10,031 nt of DNA from assembly GCA_009885185.1 (NCBI GenBank), contig VFLF01000095.1:1-10031 (forward strand), given 5' to 3'. Shown piece after piece: positions 1 to 8,189 of this stretch (positions within the stretch are counted from its first letter, which is position 1; each line of letters starts with the position of its first letter). Below the pieces are notes generated by a model. The model was not told the origin of the DNA. It saw only the letters and a program-made list of their open reading frames with translations, and searched no databases. Source of the DNA: Nitrosomonadales bacterium. GTDB taxonomy: Bacteria > Pseudomonadota > Gammaproteobacteria > Burkholderiales > SG8-41. Position numbers and translations under genes: made by a program.

Positions 1-92
1 AGCGATTACACTCGCTAATTCCGGAATCCCGCCGTCACCGAATCGCCTTATCATCCCCACCTGCCATCACTGCAATCAGCAAGGACCACATC

Positions 93-2549
93 ATGAGCAA
101 AGCCCCTTTCAATTCCCTGCGCGAATTCAAACTCAAGTCCGGCAAGACCGGCAAATATTATTCGCTCGCCGCGCTCGAAGAAGCCGGTCTCGGCAAGGTG
201 TCGCGCCTGCCGGTCAGCTTGCGCGTGGTGCTGGAATCCGTGCTGCGCAACTGCGACGGCAAGCGCATCGGCGAAGACCGCGTCCGCGAACTGGCCGGGT
301 GGCAACCGAATGCCCCGCGCACCCAGGAAATCCCCTTCGTGCTCGCACGCATCATGCTGCAGGACATGGCGGGCTTTCCGGCGCTGAACGATTTTGCCGC
401 GATGCGCGCCGAAGCGCAGCGCCAGAAGTTCGATCCCAAGCGCATCGAGCCGCTGGTGCCGGTGGATCTCGTGGTCGATCACTCCGTCGTCATCGACGTG
501 CATAACTCCGTCGACGCGCTGCGCAAGAACATGGAAATCGAATTCGAAAGGAACGGCGAGCGTTACACCTTCCTCAAGTGGGCCAAGCAGGCCTTTTCCG
601 GCATCCGCGTCGTGCCGCCCGGCAACGGCATCTGCCACCAGGTCAACCTCGAATACCTGTCGCGCGGCGTGTGGGAGAAAAACGGCGTGTATTACCCGGA
701 TTCCACCGTGGGCACCGACTCGCACACCACCATGGTCAATGCCATCGGCGTGCTGGCCTGGGGCGTGGGCGGCATCGAGGCCGAAGCCGGCATGCTGGGC
801 CAACCGTATTACTTCCTCACGCCCGATGTGGTCGGCGTGCATATGTCCGGCAAGTTGAACCCCGGTGTCACCGCCACCGACCTCGTGCTCACCGTCACCG
901 AACTGCTGCGCAAGACCAAGGTGGTCAACAAGTTCGTCGAATACTATGGTGAAGGTGCTGCTTCGCTGTCGCCGACCGACCGCGCGACGGTGGCCAACAT
1001 GGCGCCCGATTACGGCGCGACCTGCGGCTTTTTCGCTATCGACGACAAGACGCTTGAGTACTACCGCATGTCGGGTCGCGAAGAACATTGCGACGCGATT
1101 GAATCCTACCTCAAGGCCCAGGGCATGTACGGCATTCCGAAAAAAGGCGAGATCGATTACTCGCAAGTCGTCGAGCTGGATTTGTCATCGGTGCGTCCCA
1201 GCGTGTCGGGCCCGAAACAACCCGAAGACCGCATCAACCTAGAAAACATCAAGAGCCGCTTCACCGAGCTGTTCTCGAAACCCGTCGCCGAAAGCGGCTA
1301 TAACAAACCTGCCGACGACCTGGGCAAACGTGTGCCGGTCGCCAATGCGGCTATCGGTGATGTCGGCCATGGCGATATCGGCATTGCCGCGATTACCTCC
1401 TGCACTAACACGTCTAACCCGTGGGTGCTGCTGGCCGCCGGCCTGCTCGCCAAGAAGGCGGTGGAAAAAGGCATGAAGCCGCATCCGCGCGTGAAAACCT
1501 CGATGGCTCCCGGCTCCAAGGTGGTCACTGCCTACCTGAAAAGCTCGGGCCTGCTGCCATATCTGGAGCAACTGGGTTTCCACGTCGTCGCCTACGGCTG
1601 CACCACCTGCATGGGCCTTGCCGGCCCGCTGGATAAAGACCTCGAAGACGTAATCGTGAAAAACGATATCATTTCCGCAGCGGTGCTTTCCGGCAACCGC
1701 AACTTCGAAGCGCGCGTACATCAATCACTCAAGGCCAACTTCCTCATGAGCCCGCCGCTGGTGGTGGCGTTTGCACTGGCAGGTACCGTGTTGAAAAACA
1801 TGGACACTGATCCGATCGGCAACGACAAGAACGGCAAGCCGGTGTTCCTGAAAGACTTGTGGCCCACGCCCGCCGAAGTGGACGCGCTGATGAAGTTCGC
1901 CACCGACAGCAGCAACTTCAAGCGCGAGTACGGCGATCTCGCCGGCGCCAAAGACCTGTGGGACGCGATTCCCGAGACCAAGGGCGCGCTGTTCCAGTGG
2001 GATCCGAAATCCACCTATATGCTGGAGCCGCCGCTGTTTGAAGGCTTCAAGCGCGAGTTGCCCAAAGTCTCCGATATCAAAGGCGGTCGCGCGCTGGGAA
2101 TTTACGGCAACAAACTGACCACCGATCACATCAGTCCCGTCGCGCCGATCCGCAAAGGCACGCTGGCCGGCGACTGGCTGGTGGCTGCGGGCAGCACGGA
2201 TTTGTCGAGCTTCGGTTCGCGCCGCACCAACCACGAAGTCATGGTGCGCGGTGCGTTTGCCAATCCGCGCATCAAGAACTTGATGGTACCGGGCAGCGAA
2301 GGCAGCGTTACGCTGCACCAGCCCAGCGGCGACAAGATGACGATTTACGAAGCCTCGATGCGTTATCAGAACGTCGACAAGGTGCCGCTGTTCGTGTTTG
2401 GTGGTGAAGAATACGGCACGGGTTCGTCTCGCGACTGGGCGGCCAAGGGCACGCAAATGCTCGGCGTCAAAGTGGTCGTGGCGCGCGGCTACGAGCGCAT
2501 TCACCGCTCCAACCTCGTGGGCATGGGCGTGCTGCCCTGCCAGTTCTAG
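93..2549 (+). CDS. acnA: AcnA-family aconitate hydratase, copy 1, cut short by an in-frame amber stop
   Basis: This is an aconitase of the monomeric AcnA/IRP1 type, a cytoplasmic [4Fe-4S] enzyme that interconverts citrate and isocitrate via cis-aconitate in the TCA cycle. The ATG at 93 follows an AAGGA box at 81-85 with a 7-nt spacer. Visible motifs are VVDHSV, the GTDSHTTM substrate loop, [15 protein letters not shown], and SCTNTSNP with cluster cysteine C437. YGCTTCMG supplies cluster cysteines C503 and C506. [18 protein letters not shown] and the swivel-domain [12 protein letters not shown] loop (S778, S779, R780) follow. The product is 818 residues, against about 890-900 for the family. 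Codon 819 is TAG, yet the frame continues to 2783, so about 78 residues of the C-terminal swivel domain are missing. All catalytic residues lie before the stop, but the fold is probably compromised. Several residues differ from the usual AcnA signature and are shared with copy 2, so the exact substrate is less certain than the family. Confidence 0.9.
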   Translation: MSKAPFNSLREFKLKSGKTGKYYSLAALEEAGLGKVSRLPVSLRVVLESVLRNCDGKRIGEDRVRELAGWQPNAPRTQEIPFVLARIMLQDMAGFPALNDFAAMRAEAQRQKFDPKRIEPLVPVDLVVDHSVVIDVHNSVDALRKNMEIEFERNGERYTFLKWAKQAFSGIRVVPPGNGICHQVNLEYLSRGVWEKNGVYYPDSTVGTDSHTTMVNAIGVLAWGVGGIEAEAGMLGQPYYFLTPDVVGVHMSGKLNPGVTATDLVLTVTELLRKTKVVNKFVEYYGEGAASLSPTDRATVANMAPDYGATCGFFAIDDKTLEYYRMSGREEHCDAIESYLKAQGMYGIPKKGEIDYSQVVELDLSSVRPSVSGPKQPEDRINLENIKSRFTELFSKPVAESGYNKPADDLGKRVPVANAAIGDVGHGDIGIAAITSCTNTSNPWVLLAAGLLAKKAVEKGMKPHPRVKTSMAPGSKVVTAYLKSSGLLPYLEQLGFHVVAYGCTTCMGLAGPLDKDLEDVIVKNDIISAAVLSGNRNFEARVHQSLKANFLMSPPLVVAFALAGTVLKNMDTDPIGNDKNGKPVFLKDLWPTPAEVDALMKFATDSSNFKREYGDLAGAKDLWDAIPETKGALFQWDPKSTYMLEPPLFEGFKRELPKVSDIKGGRALGIYGNKLTTDHISPVAPIRKGTLAGDWLVAAGSTDLSSFGSRRTNHEVMVRGAFANPRIKNLMVPGSEGSVTLHQPSGDKMTIYEASMRYQNVDKVPLFVFGGEEYGTGSSRDWAAKGTQMLGVKVVVARGYERIHRSNLVGMGVLPCQF

Positions 2550-2783
2550 GGCGCGGACAGCGTGCAGTCGCTCAACATCACCGGCAACGAGACCTACGAA
2601 CTGCTCGGCGTCGAAGGCGGCAATCTGAAACCGTTGCAGGATGTGACGCTGGTAATCCACCGCAAGGATGGCAGCAAGCAAAACGTCACCGTCACGCTGC
2701 GCGTGGATTCGCCAATTGAAGTGGAATACCTGAAGCACGGCGGCATCCTGCCGTTTGTGTTGCGCGAGTTGATGGCGGCGTAA
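2550..2783 (+). pseudogene. In-frame C-terminal remainder of acnA copy 1 beyond the TAG
   Basis: This segment continues the reading frame of the upstream aconitase after the TAG at 2547-2549 and ends at TAA 2781-2783. It encodes 77 residues including SLNITGNETYELLGV, a segment rich in V and T, and the terminal YLKHGGILPFVLREL. The second copy has matching SLNITGDESF and YLKHGGILPYVLRDL at the same spacing. Across the break the two copies read QF-stop-GADSVQSLN and QFKPGTDVKSLN, with no length difference. The remainder shows no further stop or frameshift, so the lesion is recent, suppressed, or an error in the read. A GTG at 2562 could open the fragment as its own ORF, but I see no convincing ribosome binding site for it. 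Confidence 0.85.
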
Positions 2784-2805
2784 GCACTCTCGCCCAACCA
2801 ACACA

Positions 2806-2932
2806 CGTATTCCCTCCCCTTCAGGGGGAGGGTCAGGGTGGGGGTGGGGTTCAACGTATTCACGCTATGTTCGTATTACCCCGCCCCCATCCCTGCCTTC
2901 CCCCTGAAGGGGAAGGGGTTTCATCGAATACG
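2806..2932. repeat. Inverted pair of GC-rich palindromic (REP-like) hairpins between the aconitase genes
   Basis: Two hairpins face each other. The first pairs CCCTCCCC (2812-2819) with GGGGAGGG (2825-2832). The second pairs CCTTCCCC (2896-2903) with GGGGAAGG (2909-2916). Each carries a G- or C-rich tail: 2832-2850 is GTCAGGGTGGGGGTGGGGT, and 2878-2897 reads as its near reverse complement. The outer ends CGTATTC (2806-2812) and GAATACG (2926-2932) are also complementary. The whole can therefore fold into one long stem with a loop of about 27 nt. The layout is that of a paired REP/BIME-type dispersed repeat. It sits in the 174-nt gap and could act as a weak terminator or mRNA stabiliser, which is inferred. 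The right arm ends about 14 nt before the ribosome binding site of copy 2. Confidence 0.75.
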
Positions 2933-2957
2933 AATCAACGACATCTGGAGCAATAGC

Positions 2958-5657
2958 ATGGCACAAGACACCTTCAAATCCCTGCGCGATTTCACCCCTT
3001 CCTCTGGTAAGACCGGCAAGTACCACTCCCTCGCCGCGCTCGAACAGGCCGGCCTCGGCAAAATCTCGCGCCTGCCGCGCTCCATCCGCGTGGTGCTCGA
3101 AGCGCTGCTGCGCCAGTGCGACGGCAAAAAAATCACCGAAGAACACGTCAAGGCGCTCGCCGCGTGGCAACCCAACGCCACGCGCACCGCCGAGATTCCC
3201 TTCATCGTCGTGCGCATCGTGCTGCAGGACCTGATCGGCTTCGGCACGCTGAACGACCTGTCGGCGATGCGCAACGCAGCGGCGCGTTTGGGCGTGCCGC
3301 CGGGCAATATCGAGCCGTTGGTGCCGGTGGATGTGGTCGTCGATCACTCGGTGGAAATCGATGTCTATAACCGCCCGGACGCCGTGCAGCGCAATCAGGA
3401 AATCGAATTCAAGCGCAACGCGGAGCGTTATCTGTTTGTGAAATGGGCGCAGGGCGCGTTCAAGACCGTGCGCGTGGTGCCGCCGGGCAACGGCATCATC
3501 CACCAGATCAACATGGAGCACCTGTCGCGCGGCGTGTGGGAAAAAGACGGTCTCTATTTCCCCGATACGGTGTTCGGCACCGACTCGCATACCACCATGG
3601 TCAACGGCATCGGCATCGTGGCGTGGGGCGTAGGCGGCATCGAAGCCGAAGCCGGCATGCTGGGCCAACCCAATGCGTTCCTCACGCCCGATGTGGTGGG
3701 CTGTCACATGACCGGCAAGCTGCGTGAAGGCGTCACCGCCACCGATCTCGCGCTGACCGTCACTGAACTGATGCGCAAGGCCAAGGTCGTGGGCAAATTC
3801 GTGGAGTTCTACGGCGTGGGTGCCACCGCCTTGACCGCCGCCGACCGCTGCACCGTGGCCAACATGGCGCCCGAATACGGCGCGACCATGGGCTACTTCC
3901 CGGTGGATGAAAAAACCGTCGAATATTTCCGCACCACGGGCCGCGAGCCGGAGCTGGTGTCCGCCATCGAGGCCTACTACAAGGCGCAGGGCATGTTCGG
4001 CATGCCCAAACCCGGCGAGATCGATTACAGCCAGGTGATCGAACTGGATTTGAATTCCATCGTGCCCAGCCTGTCCGGCCCGAAACGTCCGCAGGATCGC
4101 GTGAGCCTGCCCGAGCTCGGTCGTGACTTCGACAGGCTGTTCTCCGCACCCACCGATAAAAACGGTTACGCGCGCCCTGCCGCGGATCTCACGCGCCGCG
4201 AGGCCACCGGCCACGCGTTCGATGTGGGTCACGGCGACGTGCTGATTGCCTCGATCACCTCCTGCACCAACACCTCCAACCCGGCGCTGCTGATCGCGGC
4301 GGGCCTGCTTGCCAAACGCGCAGCCGAGAAAGGCTTGATGCCGCATCCGCGCATCAAGACCTCGCTCGCCCCCGGCTCCAAGGTGGTCACCGCCTATTTG
4401 CGTGACGCGGGCTTGCTTGAGCCGCTGGAAAAACTCGGCTTCGGTGTAGTCGCCTACGGCTGCACCACCTGCATGGGCGCGGCCGGTCCGCTGGATGCCA
4501 AAATCGAAGAAGCCGTGGTGTCCAAAGACCTCGTCACCTGCGCGGTGCTCTCCGGCAACCGCAACTTCGAAGCACGCGTGCATGCCAACCTGCGCGCGAA
4601 CTACCTCGCCAGCCCCGCGCTGGTGGTAGCCTACGCGCTCGCGGGCACGGTGCGCACCGACCTCGACAAAGAGCCGCTGGGTAACGACAAGACCGGCAAG
4701 CCGGTATACCTGAAAGACCTGTGGCCCACCGACGCCGAAGTCGCCGCGCTGCTGAAATTCGCTACCAATGCCGATCACTTCCGCCGCGAGTATGGCGATC
4801 TGTCCGGCAACAAAAAACTGTGGGATGCCATCCCCACCATCGAAGGCGCGGTGTTCAAGTGGGACGAAAAATCCACCTTCATCAAGGAGCCGCCCTTTTT
4901 TGACGGCGTGACCAAAACACCGGGCAAGGTCTTCGACATCGTGGGTGCGCGCGCGCTGGCGATTTTGGGTGACTCGATCACCACTGACCACATCAGCCCT
5001 TCCACCAAGATTCGCCCGGGCACGCCCGCCGGCAAATGGCTGGAGCCGTTCAAGGATCATCCGCCCTCGGAGTGGGGCCACTTCGGCGTGCGCCGCTGCA
5101 ACCATGAACTGATGGTGCGCGGCACCTTCGCCAACGTGCGCCTGCGCAACGAGGTAGCTCCGGGCACCGAAGGCCCGATCACCAAGGTGCAGCCCACCGG
5201 AGAACAGATGACGATTTTTGAAGCATCGGAAATCTACCGCGCGAAAAACACGCCTCTGGTGATTTTCGGCGGCGACGACTACGGCATGGGTTCGTCGCGC
5301 GACTGGGCGGCCAAGGGCGTGCAACTATTGGGTGTCCGCGCCGTGATCGTCAAAAGCTTCGAGCGCATCCACCGCGCCAATCTGATCGGCATGGGCGTAG
5401 TGCCCTTGCAGTTCAAGCCGGGCACCGACGTGAAATCGCTCAACATCACCGGCGACGAAAGCTTCACCATCGAAGGCATCGCCGGCGGCAACGTGAAGCC
5501 GATGCAGGACGTGACCATGACCATCATGCGCGCCGACGGCTCGATACAAAAGGTGCCGCTGACGCTGCGCATCGATACCGGCATCGAAGTCGATTACCTC
5601 AAACACGGCGGCATTCTGCCGTATGTGCTGCGGGATTTGGTGAACGCCGCCGCCTAA
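2958..5657 (+). CDS. acnA: AcnA-family aconitate hydratase, copy 2 (full length)
   Basis: This is a full-length AcnA/IRP1-type aconitase of 899 residues that should catalyse citrate/isocitrate isomerisation with a [4Fe-4S] cluster in the cytoplasm. The ATG at 2958 is chosen because GGAG lies at 2947-2950 with 7 nt of spacing, and because the protein then begins at the same point as copy 1 (FKSLRDF against FNSLREF). The frame is open back to 2838, but that extension runs through the hairpin repeat. Motifs are [22 protein letters not shown] with C436, YGCTTCMG with C502 and C505, [21 protein letters not shown], and [12 protein letters not shown] with S779, S780 and R781. It is clearly paralogous to copy 1 along its whole length without large indels. 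It departs from typical AcnA at GAAGPLD after the cluster cysteines (usually GNSGPL) and RRCNHE (usually RRGNHE). A related substrate, such as a methylated or other tricarboxylate, is possible but less likely. Confidence 0.93.
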   Translation: MAQDTFKSLRDFTPSSGKTGKYHSLAALEQAGLGKISRLPRSIRVVLEALLRQCDGKKITEEHVKALAAWQPNATRTAEIPFIVVRIVLQDLIGFGTLNDLSAMRNAAARLGVPPGNIEPLVPVDVVVDHSVEIDVYNRPDAVQRNQEIEFKRNAERYLFVKWAQGAFKTVRVVPPGNGIIHQINMEHLSRGVWEKDGLYFPDTVFGTDSHTTMVNGIGIVAWGVGGIEAEAGMLGQPNAFLTPDVVGCHMTGKLREGVTATDLALTVTELMRKAKVVGKFVEFYGVGATALTAADRCTVANMAPEYGATMGYFPVDEKTVEYFRTTGREPELVSAIEAYYKAQGMFGMPKPGEIDYSQVIELDLNSIVPSLSGPKRPQDRVSLPELGRDFDRLFSAPTDKNGYARPAADLTRREATGHAFDVGHGDVLIASITSCTNTSNPALLIAAGLLAKRAAEKGLMPHPRIKTSLAPGSKVVTAYLRDAGLLEPLEKLGFGVVAYGCTTCMGAAGPLDAKIEEAVVSKDLVTCAVLSGNRNFEARVHANLRANYLASPALVVAYALAGTVRTDLDKEPLGNDKTGKPVYLKDLWPTDAEVAALLKFATNADHFRREYGDLSGNKKLWDAIPTIEGAVFKWDEKSTFIKEPPFFDGVTKTPGKVFDIVGARALAILGDSITTDHISPSTKIRPGTPAGKWLEPFKDHPPSEWGHFGVRRCNHELMVRGTFANVRLRNEVAPGTEGPITKVQPTGEQMTIFEASEIYRAKNTPLVIFGGDDYGMGSSRDWAAKGVQLLGVRAVIVKSFERIHRANLIGMGVVPLQFKPGTDVKSLNITGDESFTIEGIAGGNVKPMQDVTMTIMRADGSIQKVPLTLRIDTGIEVDYLKHGGILPYVLRDLVNAAA

Positions 5658-5689
5658 GCCTCCTAAGTAGGCGCTGCTCTGTTCCCTTC

Positions 5690-5728
5690 AAAAAGGCCTG
5701 CATTCCCGTGATGCCGGCCTTTTTGTTT
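5690..5728 (+). terminator. Rho-independent terminator after acnA copy 2
   Basis: AAAAAGGCC (5690-5698) pairs with GGCCTTTTT (5716-5724), and GCAT (5700-5703) pairs with ATGC (5711-5714) inside it, with one mismatched pair between the two stems and a 7-nt loop. The 3' side runs into TTTTTGTTT. The A tract on the left makes the element partly bidirectional. It begins 33 nt after the aconitase stop and separates that gene from the lipoprotein gene. Confidence 0.85.
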
Positions 5729-5795
5729 GGGTACGCCGGATTTCATGCGGCGCGTTAATTCGTCAAATCGTAGTTCCATTGGAAGGAATGCCAGC

Positions 5796-6674
5796 ATGCA
5801 CACCAAACCCAGCTTCACCCTGTCCGTTGCTGCGTTATTGATAGCCTTTTTAAGCGGCTGCGTGGTGGAGCCGCCCCGGTCGCGGGAACCAAGCGTCATT
5901 TACACACCGTCGCCCATTCAGGCGTACGAGGACATCCGCCGTTGCCGCGCGGATAACCAGCGCGCGCACGGCGAGGTTCTCAATAACTACGAGCGTGCTC
6001 GGGCCGCGGGCCGCATCAATCCCTCCGAAGCGCAGCAGTTCAACGCGATGGATGCAAGCCTGAGAAACATGCACGCACAACTCGCCCGCGATGGCCTGAC
6101 CTTGCAGGAATGCCAATACCTCGGCGGAGAAATCGCCCGTGCGCGTGATGACGTGGCGAGAATGTCACGCCACGATCCCGCCATCGCGCGCTGCATGGCC
6201 GATACGCGCTGGGCCCATGAGGACGTGCTCGACACCTACGAAAACGCGCGGCGCGCAGGCCAGATTAGTCCCGGTGAAGCGCAACGATTCAGCGCAATGG
6301 AAGCGCGACTGAAAAATCTGCGCAGCGAACTGGCACGCGATGGCATCAGCCTGCAGGATTGCCAGCGCATCGGCGGCGCCGTCGCCAGAGAGCGCGACGA
6401 AGTGATTCGCATGGCGCGCTATGAGCCCACCTCGGCGCGTTGCATGGCCGATAACCGCCGCGCGCACTGGGCGTTGTACGAGATCTACAACGAAGGCGCG
6501 CGTGCGGGACGCATCGACGCCAATGAAGCGCAGCAATTTCGCCAGATGGATGAGCGACTCAAGAAATTTCAGGCCGCCATCAGGCAGGACGGCGTCACCA
6601 TGGACGAGTGCCAGCGCCTCGCCCGCGCCATCGCTCAGGAGCGCGCGGTGGTGAACAGGATGGTGCAGTTTTGA
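5796..6674 (+). CDS. Putative lipoprotein with three 83-residue cysteine-pair modules, function unknown
   Basis: I do not recognise the family. The ATG at 5796 has a strong GGAAGGA box at 5781-5787 with 8 nt of spacing, and a start there puts a signal sequence at the N-terminus. The frame is open further upstream to a TTG at 5727, but that would bury the signal and overlap the terminator. Residues 1-22 form a lipoprotein signal: K4, a hydrophobic stretch at about 7-19, then lipobox LSGC with C22 as the lipidated cysteine. The following residues are VV, with no Asp at +2, which favours the outer membrane. After a Pro-rich linker (23-46) come three modules at 47-129, 130-212 and 213-292. Each has C-x-A-D near the start, AG-x-I followed by EAQ-x-F, DG-x-(T/S), and D/E-C-Q. 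Cysteines are C50/C106, C133/C189 and C216/C272. Predicted structure is mostly helical. It appears monocistronic, with its own start signals after a terminator. Confidence 0.85.
   Translation: MHTKPSFTLSVAALLIAFLSGCVVEPPRSREPSVIYTPSPIQAYEDIRRCRADNQRAHGEVLNNYERARAAGRINPSEAQQFNAMDASLRNMHAQLARDGLTLQECQYLGGEIARARDDVARMSRHDPAIARCMADTRWAHEDVLDTYENARRAGQISPGEAQRFSAMEARLKNLRSELARDGISLQDCQRIGGAVARERDEVIRMARYEPTSARCMADNRRAHWALYEIYNEGARAGRIDANEAQQFRQMDERLKKFQAAIRQDGVTMDECQRLARAIAQERAVVNRMVQF
5934..6671 (+). repeat. Three in-gene tandem modules of 249 bp (83 codons)
   Basis: The modules are 5934-6182, 6183-6431 and 6432-6671, the last lacking only three codons. The register is exact: conserved cysteine codons recur every 249 bp with no insertion or deletion. 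By hand count modules 1 and 2 agree at about 46 of 83 residues, and module 3 is more divergent. Shared landmarks are R-C-x-A-D, AH, A-R-x-AG-x-I, EAQ-x-F, RDG or QDG, and (E/D)CQ. The drift between copies indicates an old duplication under constraint rather than a recent slippage product. Confidence 0.85.
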
Positions 6675-6779
6675 TCGTGGAGCTGGTGTGCAGCCGGTAT
6701 GCTATCTGCCAATCGGCATGCCGTAGCCCACTTGCGATAATTACATAAGTATTTGTTTTTATTAACTTTTTTAAAACAA
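6675..6779. other. Convergent intergenic spacer with an AT-rich tract
   Basis: This gap separates the convergent lipoprotein and MmgE/PrpD genes. CGGTATGC (6695-6702) can pair with GCATGCCG (6716-6723), allowing one G-T pair, with a 13-nt loop, but no T run follows on either strand. From about 6735 to 6777 the sequence turns strongly AT-rich with several T runs, which contrasts with the surrounding DNA. It may contribute to ending transcription from one or both sides, but I cannot identify a standard terminator. Confidence 0.4.
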
Positions 6780-8162
6780 CTACCACTGATAAAGCACATC
6801 CAGACTCACCGCTTTTTCCAGTGACCACACCAGCTCCAGCACGCGATCACATTTAGCCTTACCCACCATCGGCTCGCAATTCGAGCGAAACTTGTGCGCG
6901 AGGTCTTCATCGGTCATCGGGTTTTCCACTTCGCCCTTGGGGTTTAACACGCGCTGCTCGAACGACTGCCCGTTCATCAGCGTCACCTTGGCGACACCAG
7001 ACCGGCAACCGGGATAAATGCGCTCGCACTCCGCATCCGCCGTCGCCGTGGTCACATTAATCAAGCGCTGCACGTCGGCGCTCTGAATGTTCGCCGTGTC
7101 GTAGGTGCCCACCGTCACTTCGCCGTACATCATCGCCAGCGCGGCGCTCACCGGCGCGCTCATCTGCGCATCGAGCAGGCTGTGCGCGTGCCGGTGATCG
7201 TGCCCGCGCGCGCCGACTTCATACATGCCGACATCAATGCGCGCCACGTCCGCCGGCGCAATGGAATGCTTTTTGCGCAAGTCGCACACCGCGTCCAGCG
7301 CCGCATGAAAATGCCGGCACGCCGGATAAGGCTTGAAATACACATTGGTGATTTCAAAGCGCTCGCCCAGCGCGTCGCACATGCGCGCCCACACGGCATT
7401 CTCCCCGGCCATTACGTTAAACAAACCGTGCTTGCCTTCCAGCACCTGCTCCGGCCCGGTCAAACCGCGTTTCGCCAGCTCCGCGCAGGTGATGCCGTCG
7501 CGCGCCGCCTTGCCCGGATGAATGCGCTTGACTTCGGCGCCGCCGAAAAGATATTCGCGCAGGCCCGATGAAAAACTGCCCGCGATGCCCATCGCGTCGA
7601 GCGTGGTTTTGGCATCCAGATGCAGCAGCCGCGAAACCCCCGCCGCCGCGCCCAGCACGCCGGCAGTGGGCGTATTGTGAAAGCCGCGCCGCGCCGAGGT
7701 GGGATGCACCGTGGCGGCGATGCGCGCGGTCACGTCATACGCGGCCACGCCCGCGGCGATCACATCCTTCGCGCTGGAACCGTGCTTTTCGGCTATCGCC
7801 AGCAGCGCCGGGAACACCGCCCCCGCCGGATGCACCGAGCCACGCGTATAGCCATCATCGAAATCCAGTCCATGCGTGCTGGTGCCGTTGACAAACGCCG
7901 CGTTCGGACACGACAGACGCGATTGCGTGCCCATCACCACGGCCTCTTTCGACTGGTCCCAACTGGACACGTAATCAAACACAATTTTCGTCGGCGCCAT
8001 GCGCGACCCGGCAATCGCGCAGGTCAGATAATCCAGCAGCGCCCGCTTGAATGCATGCACCGCGTCGGCGGGCAACCTGTCGTAGGTCAGCGCGGATGCA
8101 AATTCAGCGACCTTTTTGCTGGCGCCGGCGGCTTGTTGCGGATTGTTGCTTGCGGTGTCCAT
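6780..8162 (-). CDS. MmgE/PrpD family protein
   Basis: This 460-residue protein belongs to the MmgE/PrpD superfamily, which includes 2-methylcitrate dehydratase, cis-aconitate decarboxylase and iminodisuccinate epimerase. These are cofactor-independent cytoplasmic enzymes acting on di- and tricarboxylic acids. Family landmarks are the N-terminal helical region, the GLDFDDGYTRGSVHPA segment (about 98-113, with D and H at expected active-site positions), RGFHNT (H162), HPGKAARDG (K218), LTGP..VLEG..G, and FKPYPACR (K277). Two ATGs lie 6 nt apart, at 8168 and 8162. AAGGGG at 8169-8174 touches the first directly but sits 6 nt before the second, so I chose 8162; the upstream start would add two residues. 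It is the last gene of the operon, 27 nt after the binding protein, and ends with TAG. The substrate is unknown. The family is too broad to call it PrpD from sequence alone, and no methylcitrate genes adjoin it. Confidence 0.88.
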   Translation of the reverse strand: MDTASNNPQQAAGASKKVAEFASALTYDRLPADAVHAFKRALLDYLTCAIAGSRMAPTKIVFDYVSSWDQSKEAVVMGTQSRLSCPNAAFVNGTSTHGLDFDDGYTRGSVHPAGAVFPALLAIAEKHGSSAKDVIAAGVAAYDVTARIAATVHPTSARRGFHNTPTAGVLGAAAGVSRLLHLDAKTTLDAMGIAGSFSSGLREYLFGGAEVKRIHPGKAARDGITCAELAKRGLTGPEQVLEGKHGLFNVMAGENAVWARMCDALGERFEITNVYFKPYPACRHFHAALDAVCDLRKKHSIAPADVARIDVGMYEVGARGHDHRHAHSLLDAQMSAPVSAALAMMYGEVTVGTYDTANIQSADVQRLINVTTATADAECERIYPGCRSGVAKVTLMNGQSFEQRVLNPKGEVENPMTDEDLAHKFRSNCEPMVGKAKCDRVLELVWSLEKAVSLDVLYQW

Positions 8163-8189
8163 GTTCATCCCCTTGCGGATTTTATCGTC

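Noticed and set aside
18..27. ATTCCGGAAT palindrome and AGCGA/TCGCT inverted repeat in the leader of acnA copy 1 as operators
   Set aside because: They are short, with no convincing promoter around them; chance occurrence cannot be excluded.
51..1166. Long minus-strand open frame opposite acnA copy 1
   Set aside because: It has the same antisense composition, and the plus strand has conserved aconitase motifs.
2838..2957. N-terminal extension of acnA copy 2 by 40 codons
   Set aside because: The extension translates the hairpin repeat, lacks a ribosome binding site, and has no counterpart in copy 1; the ATG at 2958 has a good site.
2865..5324. Very long open frame on the minus strand opposite acnA copy 2
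   Set aside because: Its translation is rich in His, Arg, Ala and Gly with no recognisable domain, which is typical of the antisense of a GC-rich gene with strong codon bias; the plus strand encodes a certain aconitase.
93..5657. Assigning either aconitase as AcnD (2-methylcitrate dehydratase) because of the nearby PrpD-family gene
   Set aside because: The N-terminal and swivel-domain sequences match the AcnA/IRP1 pattern, and the PrpD-family gene is on the opposite strand in a different operon with no prpB or prpC.
5727..5795. TTG start extending the lipoprotein by 23 residues
   Set aside because: It overlaps the terminator region, and would place a polar stretch before the lipoprotein signal; ATG 5796 has a strong ribosome binding site.
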